NCBI RefSeq assembly: GCF_036203305.1
Contig: NZ_CP108131.1
Span: forward strand, 8,494,001-8,558,000
Source of the DNA: Streptomyces sp. NBC_00190
Lineage (GTDB): Bacteria; Actinomycetota; Actinomycetes; Streptomycetales; Streptomycetaceae
Direction of reading: 5' to 3'
DNA length: 64,000 nt
A program made the position numbers and the translations under genes. The notes beneath the pieces are model-generated. The model saw only the letters and a list, made by a program, of their open reading frames with translations. It made no database searches and was not told the DNA's origin. Within the stretch, counting starts at the first letter, position 1, and each line of letters starts with the position of its first letter. Below, in pieces: positions 38,563 to 48,108 of the stretch.

Positions 38563-39252
38563 ATGCTGCACCGCCGCACGGTCGGTGACGTGATGACCGA
38601 GGATGTCGTCACCCTCCACCCCAATACACCGGTCCAGGATGTCGTCGGCCTGCTGGACGCGAACGACATTGTCGCGGCTCCAGTCGTCGATGACGACGGC
38701 TCCCTTGTCGGCGTCGTGTCCGCGTCCGACGTTCTGCGGCACGAGACCGGCATGCCCGATCCGCAGGGGCAGGACGGGAACGAGGCGGGCGTCTGGGGCA
38801 AGGCCCGGGCCCGAACCGCGGGCGCGCTCATGAGCAGCCCCGTCTTTACCGCCCACGCCGACTGGACGATCCCCCGGGCCGCTCGGGAACTCCGCAGTCG
38901 GCATGTCAAGCAGCTGCCGGTGGTCGGCGACGACGGGCTCCTCACCGGCATCGTCAGCCGCAGCGACCTGCTCGACGCCTTCATCCGCTCCGACGCCGAG
39001 ATCCGCGGGGAAGTCGAGCATGACGTCCTGGGGCGCATCCTCGGCCTGGACGAGGGCACCGTCGCGATCGAGGTCCGGGACGGAGTCGTCACCCTGTGGG
39101 GTCACGTCCCGGAACCGCGTCTTGTCCTGGTGGTCGTGGGCCTCTGCCAGGGCGTCGACGGTGTCGTTGCCGTGGACGCCCACCTTGCCGCCGCCGGGGG
39201 GGGGCTAGGCCGGAGTTACCTCGCGCCAACCAAAGAAGCGCTGGCCAAGTAG
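38563..39252 (+). CDS. CBS-pair protein with C-terminal BON domain
   Basis: A 229-residue protein. Two CBS domains (about 1-70 and 85-150) are seen in VGDVMTEDVVTLHPNTPVQD and GALMSSPVFTAHADWTIPRA, each followed by an APVV- or LPVV-type strand and S-x-S-D-(V/L)-L. A BON domain (about 155-215) follows, with EHDVLGRILGLDEGTVAIEV and VTLWGHVP. CBS pairs bind adenine nucleotides and BON domains bind phospholipid or other surfaces, so this is probably an energy- or stress-sensing protein; the partner is unknown. The ATG at 38563 follows GAGGAGG by 8 bases. Confidence 0.9.
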   Translation: MLHRRTVGDVMTEDVVTLHPNTPVQDVVGLLDANDIVAAPVVDDDGSLVGVVSASDVLRHETGMPDPQGQDGNEAGVWGKARARTAGALMSSPVFTAHADWTIPRAARELRSRHVKQLPVVGDDGLLTGIVSRSDLLDAFIRSDAEIRGEVEHDVLGRILGLDEGTVAIEVRDGVVTLWGHVPEPRLVLVVVGLCQGVDGVVAVDAHLAAAGGGLGRSYLAPTKEALAK

Positions 39253-39315
39253 AGCGCTCAGTTACACGTGTCCGAGGCTTTGAGCTGTAGGTGCGGGGGC
39301 AACGCAAAGGCGGTG

Positions 39316-40307
39316 ATGGTCGTGGCTCGTCCGGTCTGGGCCGGGAATCTCTCATTTGGGCTGGTCAGCCTGCCGGTCGGCTCTACACGGCCACTGACAG
39401 CCATACGATTCTTTCATCAGCTTCAGCGCGGCACCTCGGACCGGATCCGTAACCGGCGGGTGAACGAGCGGACCGGTGACGAGGTCGTGCTGGACGACAT
39501 CGTGAAGGGCTACGACACCGGTGACGAGTACGTCCTGGTGGAGCCGAAGGAGCTGGACGAGATCGCGCCGGGTCGCTCCCGGTCGCTGGACATCGCCGGG
39601 TTCGTCGACCTGGACGAGGTGGACCCGATCTTCTTCGGTACGACGTACTACCTGGGACCGCGGGGCGCCGAGAACGCCAGGGTCTACAGCCTCCTGGAAC
39701 AGGCCCTGGCCAAAGCAGGCAAGGCCGGGATCGCCACGTTCGTGATGCGCCAGCACGAGTACCTGGTGGCGGTGAAAGCCGAGAACGGCGTCCTGACCCT
39801 CCACACCCTGCACTGGGCGGATGAGATCAGGGATCCGAAGAAGGAGATCGACAACCGCCCGGCAAAACGAAGGCTTCCGACAAGGAGCTGAAGATGGCTG
39901 AGCAGCTGATCGAGGCCTTGACGATGCGGTGGGACCCCGAGGAGTTCCACGACACGTTCCAGGAGAAGGTCGCCGCCATGATCGAGGCGAAGCGGGCCGG
40001 CGAGACGGTGGGGAAGGCCGAGCCGGCGGCGAAGGCGACCGGCGCGGTCGATCTCATGGAGGCCCTGCGTGCCAGCGTCGAGCGGGCCGGGAGCCCAAAA
40101 GCCACTGGAGGCAAGGCCACCACCTCCGCCAAGGCGGCCGGGAAGAAACCCGGAGCGAAGAAGCGCATCCGCTCCGCGCCCGAGGAGGAGCTGAGCGGCC
40201 TGTCGAAGGCCGGCCTCTACAAGAAGGCCGCCGCCGCCGACATCCCAGGCCGCTCCCACATGACCCGCGACGACCTCGTCAAAGCCCTGTCCTCATCCCG
40301 GACATGA
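39316..40307 (+). pseudogene. ku: Ku protein gene (non-homologous end joining), frameshifted
   Basis: The ATG at 39316 opens MVVARPVWAGNLSFGLVSLP. After PVG the expected LYTATDSHTIRF is present only in another frame; the frame as written reads STRPLTAIRF and returns to the normal path at HQLQRGTSDRIRNRRVNERT, so small deletions cancel out. Then RSLDIAGFVDLDEVDPIFFG and the core follow normally. At about 39858 one missing base ends the frame early (PAKRRLPTRS, stop at 39891), while the true C-terminus KMAEQLIEALTMRWDPEEFH with its lysine-rich SAP-like tail continues to 40307 in the next frame. Ku binds DNA ends and recruits ligase; this copy would be truncated after the core. It precedes the ligase gene by 21 bases. 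Confidence 0.88.
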
Positions 40308-40328
40308 GCGCGAAGGGAGGCCCTGGAG

Positions 40329-41351
40329 GTGATGCTGCGACCGCCGGTGGAGCCGATGCTGGCGCAGGCCGTGGAGTCGGTGCCGGGATCCGGCGTGCTG
40401 GGCGAGCTGGCGTTTGAGCAGAAGTTCGATGGCTACCGGGCGCTCCTGTTCACCCCCACCAGGGCGGGCGGCCGGCTGCTGGTGCAGACCCGGCGCGGCT
40501 CGATGGTCCAGGACAGCTTCCCCGACCTCGCCGCCGCCGCCGACCAGCTGCCGGACGGTCTGGTTCTCGACGGGGAGCTCGTCGTCTGGGACACGCAAGC
40601 GGGCCAGCTGTCGTTCGAGGGACTGCAGCGCCGAGCTGCCGCCCGCGGCCGCAGCGCGCGTGGGCTCGCAAGGCTTCTGCCCGCGTTCTTCATCGGCTTC
40701 GACATCCTGCAGCAGGACATGACCGAGCTGCTGATCTACCCCTACCGGCAACGCCGCGCCCGACTGGAAGCCCTGTTCGCCACGCACAGGCTGAGCGCCC
40801 CCTGGACGCTGTGCCCCATGACAACGGACCTGGTCAAGGCCCAGGAGTGGCTGGAGTCCTGGACCGAGGTGTCCGGCGTCGAGGGCATCGTCGTCAAAGC
40901 CGTGAACCAGCCCTACCGGACCGGCTACAGAGGCTGGTACAAACTCCGACGCCGGGACACCACCGAAGCGATCATCGGCGCCATCACCGGCACCCTGACC
41001 CGACCCCAGCTCCTCCTCCTGGGCCGCCACGACCCCCACGACCACCTCCGCCCCATCGGCCGCACCGCCCCGCTGCGCCCCGAAGCAACGCGCCTAGTCG
41101 GCGGGAACCTGACCGCGGCCGACCGCGGACACCCATGGACAGGCCTGCGGTTCGCATCGTCCTGGGGCAGCCGGGACGTCCTGGACGTGACCCTGGTCCG
41201 CCCGGAGCTGGTCGCGGAGATCAGCGCCGACACGGCCGTCGACCGGGGCGGCGTCTACCGGCACCCGGTGCGCTTCAGGCGGCTGCGCCTGGACGTCACG
41301 GCCGAGGATGTTCCCCGCTTCGGGGCGGGCCCGGCTGCAGTGGCCAGCTGA
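40329..41351 (+). CDS. ATP-dependent DNA ligase
   Basis: A 340-residue, probably complete ligase without polymerase or nuclease domains, similar to the LigC/LigD ligase core. The nucleotidyltransferase domain has Lys in ELAFEQKFDGYRALLF (KxDG), VLDGELVVWD, FIGFDILQQD, VEGIVVKAV and GWYKLRRRD. An OB domain follows with IIGAITGTLTRPQLLLLGRH, HPWTGLRFASSWGSRD and RFRRLRLDVTAEDVPRFG. It seals nicks or breaks and should partner Ku, whose gene lies just upstream. The ATG at 40329 (or the next codon) follows GGAGGCCCTGGAGG. Remnants of related ligases lie at 23615 and 51972. Confidence 0.9.
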   Translation: MMLRPPVEPMLAQAVESVPGSGVLGELAFEQKFDGYRALLFTPTRAGGRLLVQTRRGSMVQDSFPDLAAAADQLPDGLVLDGELVVWDTQAGQLSFEGLQRRAAARGRSARGLARLLPAFFIGFDILQQDMTELLIYPYRQRRARLEALFATHRLSAPWTLCPMTTDLVKAQEWLESWTEVSGVEGIVVKAVNQPYRTGYRGWYKLRRRDTTEAIIGAITGTLTRPQLLLLGRHDPHDHLRPIGRTAPLRPEATRLVGGNLTAADRGHPWTGLRFASSWGSRDVLDVTLVRPELVAEISADTAVDRGGVYRHPVRFRRLRLDVTAEDVPRFGAGPAAVAS

Positions 41352-41505
41352 GTGCCGGCAGGGGGCTCCAGTCACGTATCTCCGCTACTTCGAGTGCCGG
41401 GCGGGTGAAGCTGTGGCCCCGGGCGGCCGCGTGCGGGAGCCTGCCTCCGGTGTGGGCCGCAGGATGAGGCGAAACAGCCGCCCTGTCTGCAGGAGTCCTC
41501 CCGTC

Positions 41506-41781
41506 ATGCTCGAACGCAAGCTGCTCAAGGACCGCGCTCAGGTCACCTTCGTCCTGCCCTCCGACATCCCGCCCGGCCCGGTGAGCGTTGTCGGTGACTT
41601 CAACGAGTGGAAGCCCGGCGCCCACATCCTGGAGCCCCGTAGTGACGGCACGCGCGCCGTCACCGTCGGCCTGCCGGTGAAGAGCGTGCACTCCTTCCGC
41701 TACCTGGCGGCGGGCGACTACTGGTTCGACGAGGACTACGCCGACGGCCACGACGGCATCAACAGCCTCCTGCACACCTGA
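41506..41781 (+). CDS. Small CBM48 / isoamylase early-set domain protein
   Basis: A 91-residue single-domain protein: PVSVVGDFNEWKPGAHIL, then AVTVGLPVKSVHSFRYLAAG and YWFDEDYADGHDGINSLLHT. This is the carbohydrate-binding early-set fold seen in glycogen-branching enzymes and AMPK beta subunits, but here without a catalytic domain. It may bind glycogen or act as a small accessory protein. The ATG at 41506 follows AGGAG by 10 bases. It is 154 bases after the ligase and not obviously in the same operon. Confidence 0.85.
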   Translation: MLERKLLKDRAQVTFVLPSDIPPGPVSVVGDFNEWKPGAHILEPRSDGTRAVTVGLPVKSVHSFRYLAAGDYWFDEDYADGHDGINSLLHT

Positions 41782-41976
41782 TCCGGCATACCCGCGGGCG
41801 GACCCACCCCGAGCGGTCCGCCCCCGCCCAGACCTCACCAGCCGGGGCACCGGCTCCCGGCCGACTATCGAGAGGAACGAGGACGCCGCCGCCCAGGTAA
41901 ATACGGGGGGGGCGCCCTGGCACAGGTCAGGGCGCGGCGTGCACTGGCGGGTTGGGACAGCCCTTAGGATCTCGCG
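41782..41976. other. Short intergenic stretch
   Basis: Nothing recognisable; it contains a run of six G near 41908. Confidence 0.4.
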
Positions 41977-42205
41977 GTGGCAATCGAACTGACCGACGAA
42001 CTCGTCCAGCTCCGGCGTGCGGCCGATCAGGCCGGGGCCCGGGCGACGGCCAGCCCGTACAGCGTGGCGGCCGTGGCTGGAGGCCGCCGCGGTGGTGCAC
42101 GACGCGGTCACCGAGCATGCGAAGGCGACCGGGCAGGACCGCTACGAGGTCGAGAAGGCCCTGGTGACAGCAGCGAAGACTACGGCGGGCCCTTCCGAGG
42201 GCTGA
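41977..42205 (+). pseudogene. Small gene broken by a frameshift
   Basis: The GTG at 41977 opens MAIELTDELVQLRRAADQAG and SPYSVAAV. The next frame continues WLEAAAVVHDAVTEHAKATG and YEVEKALVTAAKTTAGPSEG with a stop at 42205. Joined, they make one helical protein of about 75 residues of a type common next to Streptomyces plasmid or arm genes. One base appears to be missing or added near 42075. The function is unknown. Confidence 0.6.
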
Positions 42206-42454
42206 CCCGTTCCGCCCGTACACCGGGCCCATGGGCGACGCCCCCGCTGGGCCGTCCCGCGGCCTCCATCCGCCGCGGGATTGTCAGTGGTGGCTGAGAA
42301 GCTGGCATCAAACGGCAGGCTCCGCGCTCTCGCGGCGGCCGCTGGGTGCCGGTCTGCATGGGTGTGGCGTGCCGCGGCTGGTCTGCCGTGGCACGCCGTC
42401 CGGTTCAAGTGGTGGCAGCTCACGGCCCCTGTGGGTATGGCTGCCGGAGTGGGT
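42206..42454. other. Stretch without a supported gene
   Basis: Nothing recognisable on either strand up to the left end of the IS5-type element. Confidence 0.4.
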
Positions 42455-43556
42455 TAGGGCGCGTATCGAGTCGTGATCAATTTGCGGGATGTGCCTTCGT
42501 GGCACGGTCCGGTCCGATAGACGGTCTTACGTGACGCGAGTGCAACTGACCCATCCGGATTGGGAGTTCATCGAGCCGTACCTGCCGGTCGGCGAGTACG
42601 GCCCGTACCCCGAGCGACTGCGGCAGCAGTTCGAGGGCGTGATCTGGCGGTTCAAGACGGGCGGGCAGTGGCGGGAGATGCCGACGGAGTTCGGCGCCTG
42701 GTCGACCGTCCACAACCGCTTCCGGCAGTGGCGTGACGCCGGCGTCTTCGAGGCCCTGCTGGAGGGCCTGATCACGGAAGCCGCGAAGCGGGGTGAGGTG
42801 GACCTGCGCCTGGTCAGCATCGACTCCACCACCGCCCGAGCCCACCACGACGCGGCCGGGATGCACCTCGACGAGGACGTCGTCACCGCCCTGGAGAAAG
42901 CCGCGGCCGAGGAGGAGAAGGCCAGGTCAAAGGGGGCGGCCTCGAAGAGCAAAACGGGCAAGAGACCGAAAGTGATCCTGCGCTGGAAGAACGACGACGC
43001 ATCCGGCGTCGGCGGAAACTCCGGCTGAAGGCCGCCCTCCTCGGACGTTCCAGAGGCGGGCAGACCAGCAAGGTCCACCTCGCCGCCGACCGCAAGTGCC
43101 GCCCGCTGGCGTTCATCCTGACCACAGGCCAGGCAGCGGACAGCCCGCAGTTCATCCCCGTCCTGAAGAAGGTACGGGTACGCGGGCCCGTCGGCCGACC
43201 CCGCATCCGGCCGGACGCGGTCGCCGGGGACAAGGCGTGCTCGTCCCGCGGAAACCGTGCCCACCTGCGCAAACGCCGTATCAAGGCGGTCATCCCGGAG
43301 AAGAAGGACCAGGCCGCCAACCGGAAGAAGAAGGGCTCCAGAGGTGGCCGACCCGTCAGCCACGACGCCGATCTCTACAAGGAGCGGAACACCGTCGAAC
43401 GCCTGATCAACAAGCTCAAAGCATGGCGAGGCATCGCCACCCGATACGACAAGACTCCCGACAGCTACCTCGCCGGTCTTCCACCTGCGCGCCTCGATGA
43501 TCTGGATCAAGGACCTCACCAGGACCACCCGATGATCACGACTCGATATGCCCCTA
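42455..43556 (+). mobile_element. IS5-family insertion sequence
   Basis: The ends are inverted repeats: left TAGGGCGCGTATCGAG then TCGTGATCA (42455-42479); right TGATCACGACTCGATA then TGCCCCTA (43533-43556). The inner 16 bases match perfectly. Between them lies one transposase gene in two frames. A truncated second copy of its 3' end is at 47999-48107. Confidence 0.85.
42531..43535 (+). CDS. IS5-family transposase, two overlapping frames
   Basis: The GTG at 42531 opens MTRVQLTHPDWEFIEPYLPV, with RFKTGGQWREMPTEFGAWST and LVSIDSTTARAHHDAAG (first catalytic Asp). This frame stops at 43028. The second frame overlaps from about 42992: RIRRRRKLRLKAALLGRSRG, GQTSKVHLAADRKCRPLAFI (second Asp) and KERNTVERLINKLKAWRGIA (Glu). 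A shift of one base joins them; some IS5 members do this by programmed frameshifting. A third break (one extra T near 43480) disrupts the last residues before WIKDLTRTTR. The last break makes full activity doubtful. Confidence 0.82.
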
Positions 43557-43602
43557 GGTGACGCGCTGAGGTGCCGGACGCCAAGGGCGGGCAGGAGTTG
43601 AG

Positions 43603-45873
43603 TCAACGGTCAACCAGCCGTGGACGCGGGGCCTCACCCGTGGATTCCGCGTCGGTGTCGTCGGTGCCGACCGGGCCGCGGGGAAGCATCCAGTCCAGCC
43701 ACTTCGGCAGCCACCAGTTGGTCCGGCCGAGGAGTGTCATGGTCGCCGGTACCAGCACCATGCGTACGACCGTGGCGTCGATGAAGATCGCGGTGGCCAG
43801 GCCGAGCCCGAACATTTTGGTGGAGGGGTCCTCGGCGACGGCGAAGGACAGGAAGACCGCCACCATGATGAGGGCGGCCGAGGTGATGATCCGGGCGGTG
43901 CCCGAGACGCCCTCAACGATCGCCGTGCCGTTGTCGCCGGTGCGCAGGTACTCCTCGCGTACGCGGGAGAGGAGGAACACCTCGTAGTCCATCGACAGGC
44001 CGAACAGGATGGCGAAGAGGAACATCGGGATGAACGACACGATCGGAACCGTCGCTTCCAGCCCGATGAGTGCGCCTCCCCAGCCCCACTGGAAGACCGC
44101 GACCATGATGCCGTAGGCCGCGCCGATGCTCAGCAGATTCAGCAGTACCGCCTTGAGCGGTACGAGTATCGAGCGGAAGACCAGCATCAGCAGCAGGAAC
44201 GACATCGCCAGCACGGCGGCGACGAACACCGGCAGGCGTTGGCTGGTGCGTTGGCCCACATCGGACAGGCTCGCGGCGGCGCCGCCGACGTGGGCCCTGG
44301 CCGGGCCGTGCCCGATCGCCGTGGGCAGCACGTCGGTGCGCAGCCGGGCGATGATGTCGGCCGTGGCCTTGTCCTGAGGGCTGGTGGTCGGGAACACGAC
44401 CAGGGTCGCGATGCCGGTGGCCCGATCGATGTGCGTCGGCGCGACGGATGCGATGCCCGGATCCGCCGCGACCGTTGCGACGAGTCGGTCCAGCACTCCC
44501 GGATCACGGGCGGGGTCCGCGGCGATGACGAGTGGACCGTTGGCGCCCGGGCCGAACCCCTCGGCGACGAGGTCGTAGGCCCGGCGCTCGGTACGGCTGT
44601 GGGGCAGTGAGCCGTCGTCGGGCAGGCCGACGCGCAGGCCGAGCACGGGCAGCGTCGCCGTCAGCAGCAGCCCCGCCGCGCCGATCGCGTACAGCACCGG
44701 GTGCCGGCTGACGTGCCCGATCCAGCGCCGCCAACCGGCGGCGGGAGCGGCGCCCGCCACCGTGTCCCGCTGCCGTGCGAGTCGGCCCAGCTTCCCGGTC
44801 TGCAGAGCCCGGCCGATCCGGCCAGCCCGGGCCAGGCGTGGGCCGGCGGCGCCGAGGAAGGCCGGCAGAAGCGTCACCGACGCGACCACCATGGTCAGAA
44901 CGACGATCGAGACGGCGAGCCCGCCCACCGTCATGAACGGCACGTTCGCGACCGCCAGGCCGAGGATCGATACGACGACGATGCCGCCGGCGAAGACCAC
45001 GGGCCTCCCCGCCGTGGCCACCGCTCGCCCCGCCGCCTCGTGGGGATCGAGCCCGCGCGCGAGGTACTCCCGGTGCCTGGCGAGCACGAACAGCGCGTAG
45101 TCGATGCCCACTCCGAGCCCGACCATGCTGCCCAGGACCGGTGCGAAGGTCGGGACGTCCGTCACCCCCGCCAGTACCGTCATCGTGGCGACCCCGACGG
45201 TCAGCCCGAAGACCGCCATGCCGATCGGCAGCGCGGCGGCGACGAGCGAACCGAACGCCAGGAACAGGATCGCGGCCGCGGCGAGGAGGCCGATCAGCTC
45301 GCTCACGCCGCCGTCGGGGTCGGAGAAGGCGTAGAAGAGGTTCCCGCCCATTTCGATGCGCAGGGGCAGCTCGGCGCGCAGCCGGTCGCCGAGATCGACG
45401 AGGGCGTCGAGGTCTTCGGCCGACAGCCGGCTCTGGTCGGGATACTGCACCCGGACGACCGCGATCCGCCCGTCGGCCGAGACAAGGCCGCCGCGCACGG
45501 CGGTGTCCCCGTCCGCGTCGAGCGCCCCCGCCGGGTCGCTCGTGCCGAGCACGTGCGGCAGCCGCTTCACCTCGGTCTGCAGCCGCGTGAGAGCGGTGCG
45601 CGCGCTGCCGTGGTCGAAGAACGTCGCACCGCCGTCGAGGGGAGTGACGACCACTTGGGCGGTCATCCCCTCCTGGCCGGTGCCGGCCCGCTCGATCAGT
45701 TCCGCGGCCCGTTGGGAGTCCAGCCCCGGAGCGGTCATCGAGTCCGCGGTCCGCCCGCCGAAGGCGATCGCGGCGAGGACGGCGAGCGTGGCGGCGATCA
45801 GCCATGCCGCGATCACCCGCCAGGGATGGCGGGCGGCGCTTGCGCCCAGGCGCAACAGGGCTTTCGAGAGCAT
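43603..45873 (-). CDS. MMPL-family (RND-type) membrane transporter
   Basis: A 756-residue protein with the typical double arrangement. An N-terminal transmembrane helix (WRVIAAWLIAATLAVLAAIA) is followed by an extracytoplasmic domain, then helices 2-6 (LIGLLAAAAILFLAFGSLVA and GSMVGLGVGIDYALFVLAR, with the conserved Asp pair region). The pattern is repeated in the second half (ILFGLSMDYEVFLLSRVREE). Such proteins export lipids, siderophores or antibiotics using proton flow. The ATG at 45873 follows a GGAGG site. It is divergent from the two-component system at 46049, which probably regulates it. Confidence 0.92.
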   Translation of the reverse strand: MLSKALLRLGASAARHPWRVIAAWLIAATLAVLAAIAFGGRTADSMTAPGLDSQRAAELIERAGTGQEGMTAQVVVTPLDGGATFFDHGSARTALTRLQTEVKRLPHVLGTSDPAGALDADGDTAVRGGLVSADGRIAVVRVQYPDQSRLSAEDLDALVDLGDRLRAELPLRIEMGGNLFYAFSDPDGGVSELIGLLAAAAILFLAFGSLVAAALPIGMAVFGLTVGVATMTVLAGVTDVPTFAPVLGSMVGLGVGIDYALFVLARHREYLARGLDPHEAAGRAVATAGRPVVFAGGIVVVSILGLAVANVPFMTVGGLAVSIVVLTMVVASVTLLPAFLGAAGPRLARAGRIGRALQTGKLGRLARQRDTVAGAAPAAGWRRWIGHVSRHPVLYAIGAAGLLLTATLPVLGLRVGLPDDGSLPHSRTERRAYDLVAEGFGPGANGPLVIAADPARDPGVLDRLVATVAADPGIASVAPTHIDRATGIATLVVFPTTSPQDKATADIIARLRTDVLPTAIGHGPARAHVGGAAASLSDVGQRTSQRLPVFVAAVLAMSFLLLMLVFRSILVPLKAVLLNLLSIGAAYGIMVAVFQWGWGGALIGLEATVPIVSFIPMFLFAILFGLSMDYEVFLLSRVREEYLRTGDNGTAIVEGVSGTARIITSAALIMVAVFLSFAVAEDPSTKMFGLGLATAIFIDATVVRMVLVPATMTLLGRTNWWLPKWLDWMLPRGPVGTDDTDAESTGEAPRPRLVDR

Positions 45874-46048
45874 CGGGTCCTCCAACCACCTCGTCGGCCG
45901 TCCTTGTACGGCCGCCGATACCGAGGCTCGTCGCCACGGCGCTCCGCGGCATCGGCCCGCGGGCCGCGGATCCGTCGGCCCCAGGGCGGAGTGACGACCC
46001 GTCCTTTCGGCCGATGCGCGGCACGCAGCGGTCCCTAGGCTGAGAACC

Positions 46049-47221
46049 GTGCTACGAGACGACCTGCGAACCCTGTGGACCGAACCCCGGCCGCCCGACG
46101 CGCCCGCCCGGGTGCGGCGGGACTGGGCGCTGCTCGCCGCGGGCCTTGCCGGTGTGGCGCTGGAGGCCACCCTGCGCGAGAACGTCGTGTGGCGGCCGGT
46201 GGCAGTGGTGCTCGCCGTATGGCTGTGCCTGCTGCCCCTGTGGCGCCGGACCCGCCCGCTGGCGATGGTGACGCTGGCGTTTGGCTCGGTGATCCTGCTT
46301 CCGGTGGCCTCGCTCGTCGCCGCCCCGCGCGAGCCCGTCGGCCTGTACACCGGCACGGTCGTGCTCGTGCTGGTGTACGCGCTGCCCCGGTGGGGATCGG
46401 GACGCGAGATCGTGCTGGGCGGCGCGGTGATCCTCGCGGCCGGCGCGCTGTGTGTCGCCACGGACGAGACCCCGGTGGTCGAAAAGGTCGTGGGCTTCGT
46501 CTTCCTGCTGGTGCCCGGCGTGGTCGGGGCTGCCGTGCGGTTCCGAGTGACCGCTCGCGAGCGGCAGTTGGAGCAGGTGCGCTCCCGCGAGCGCGAGCAG
46601 CTCGCCCGGGAACTGCACGACACGGTGGCCCACCACGTGTCGGCCATGGTGATCATCGCCCAGGCGGGCCGGGTGCTCGCGGGCACCGACCCGTCCGCCG
46701 CCGTCGAGGCGCTGGAGGGGATCGAGGAGGAAGGGGCGCGCACGCTGGAGGAAATGCGCGCCATGGTCGCCGCGCTGCGCGACCGCGGGGTCGGCGCCGA
46801 GCTGGCGCCCCCTGCCGGAGTCGCGGATCTGGAGCGCCTGGTGCGCACCCCGGGTGGTCGCCTCAGGGTCGACCTGGGGCTCGACGGCGAACTGGACGCG
46901 CTGCCCCCGGCCGTGGACGCGGCCGTCTACCGGATTGTGCAGGAGTCGGTGACCAACGCGCTGCGCCATGCGGTCGACGCGACCGAGCTCGTCGTTCGGG
47001 TCGCCGCGGAACGGCACACGGTACGGGTGAGCGTGCGCGACAACGGCCGGCGCACCGGCCGGGGTCGCGACGGATACGGACTTACCGGACTGCGCGAGCG
47101 CGCGACGCTGCTCGGCGGCACACTACGAGCCGGCCCGGGTACCGACCGGGGCTGGCATGTCGAAGCCGAACTGCCGAGAGCGAGGAGCGAGAGCGGTGTC
47201 CATTCGCGTCCTCGTCGCTGA
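46049..47221 (+). CDS. Sensor histidine kinase, NarL/DesK-type
   Basis: A 390-residue protein. Four or five hydrophobic segments (about 25-165) form the membrane part. A coiled-coil then leads to EQLARELHDTVAHHVSAMVI, the HisKA_3 dimerisation domain with the phosphorylated His in LHDTVAHH. The HATPase domain has VQESVTNALRHA, VRDNG and DGYGLTGLRERA. It should phosphorylate the response regulator encoded just downstream. The GTG start lies close behind a TAGGCT sequence that could be a -10 box, so the leader may be very short. The gene faces away from the MMPL transporter gene across 175 bases. Confidence 0.93.
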   Translation: MLRDDLRTLWTEPRPPDAPARVRRDWALLAAGLAGVALEATLRENVVWRPVAVVLAVWLCLLPLWRRTRPLAMVTLAFGSVILLPVASLVAAPREPVGLYTGTVVLVLVYALPRWGSGREIVLGGAVILAAGALCVATDETPVVEKVVGFVFLLVPGVVGAAVRFRVTARERQLEQVRSREREQLARELHDTVAHHVSAMVIIAQAGRVLAGTDPSAAVEALEGIEEEGARTLEEMRAMVAALRDRGVGAELAPPAGVADLERLVRTPGGRLRVDLGLDGELDALPPAVDAAVYRIVQESVTNALRHAVDATELVVRVAAERHTVRVSVRDNGRRTGRGRDGYGLTGLRERATLLGGTLRAGPGTDRGWHVEAELPRARSESGVHSRPRR

Positions 47222-47858
47222 CGACCAGACGATCATCCGCACCGGGTTGCGGATCATGCTGAACGCCCAGCCCGGCATCGAGGTGGTCGGCGAGGCCGCC
47301 GACGGGCGGGAAGCGGTACGTCTGGCCCGCGAACTACACCCCGACGTTTGTCTGTTCGACATCCGCATGCCCGTACTCGACGGGCTCGAGGCCACCCGGC
47401 TGGTCGCCGGCCCGGGCGTCGCCGACCCGCTGGCCGTGGTCGTCATCACCACGTTCGACCTCGACGAGTACGTCTACGGCTCACTGCGTGCCGGCGCCCG
47501 CGGATTCCTCCTCAAGGACACGGGACCGGACCTTCTGGCCCAGGCCGTACGGTCGGCGTCCGACGGTGAGGCGCTCATTGCGCCCAGCGTCACCGTCCGT
47601 CTGCTCCAGGCATTCGCGGACCTGCCCGCCGGCCGGCCCGTGGCCCAGCCGGTCTCCCCCGTCACCGCCCGCGAGGAGCAGGTGCTCCTCGCCGTCGCTC
47701 GCGGGCTGACCAACACCGAGATCGCCGATGCACTGCACATCAGCCTCAGCACGGTGAAGACGCATCTGGCCAGCCTGATGGCCAAACTCGGCGCCCGCAA
47801 CCGGGTCGAGATCGCGATGTGGGCCTACGAAACGCGCCGTATCCTCCCCGGAACCTGA
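47196..47858 (+). CDS. LuxR/NarL-family response regulator
   Basis: A 220-residue protein. The receiver domain begins SIRVLVADDQTIIRTGLRIM, has the phosphoacceptor Asp in DVCLFDIRMPVLDG, Thr in VVITTFDLDEYV and Lys in GFLLKDT. The C-terminal DNA-binding domain has SPVTAREEQVLLAVARGLTN and ISLSTVKTHLASLMAKLGAR. I chose the GTG at 47196, which overlaps the kinase gene by 26 bases and places VLVADD at the usual distance; an ATG at 47157 would add 13 residues. The divergent MMPL gene is the likely target. Confidence 0.93.
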   Translation: MSIRVLVADDQTIIRTGLRIMLNAQPGIEVVGEAADGREAVRLARELHPDVCLFDIRMPVLDGLEATRLVAGPGVADPLAVVVITTFDLDEYVYGSLRAGARGFLLKDTGPDLLAQAVRSASDGEALIAPSVTVRLLQAFADLPAGRPVAQPVSPVTAREEQVLLAVARGLTNTEIADALHISLSTVKTHLASLMAKLGARNRVEIAMWAYETRRILPGT

Positions 47859-47998
47859 GCCGGGTGCCGGGCCATGTCCCATGAGTCCCCGCCCGGACAT
47901 CAGTGCACCGGTCGGCTCACGTCGGCTCCACGTGCCTCACCCGCCCCAGAGCGTGACGTACCAGGAGGCCGGAACTGGGACGGTGAGACACCCAATAC

Positions 47999-48107
47999 GA
48001 CGAGACTCCCGACAGCTACCTCGCCAGTCTCCACCTGCACGCCTCGATGATCTGGATCAAAGACCTCACCAGGACCACCCGATGATCACGACTCGATACG
48101 CGCCCTA
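47999..48107 (+). mobile_element. IS5 3'-end remnant
   Basis: About 109 bases repeat the end of the IS5-type element at 42455-43556, with SYLASLHLHASMIWIKDLTR, the stop and the right inverted repeat TGATCACGACTCGATA. Here the final reading frame is intact (CTCCACCTG), which shows that the other copy has an extra base. An IS701-type element is inserted at its very end. Confidence 0.88.
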
Positions 48108-48108
48108 G

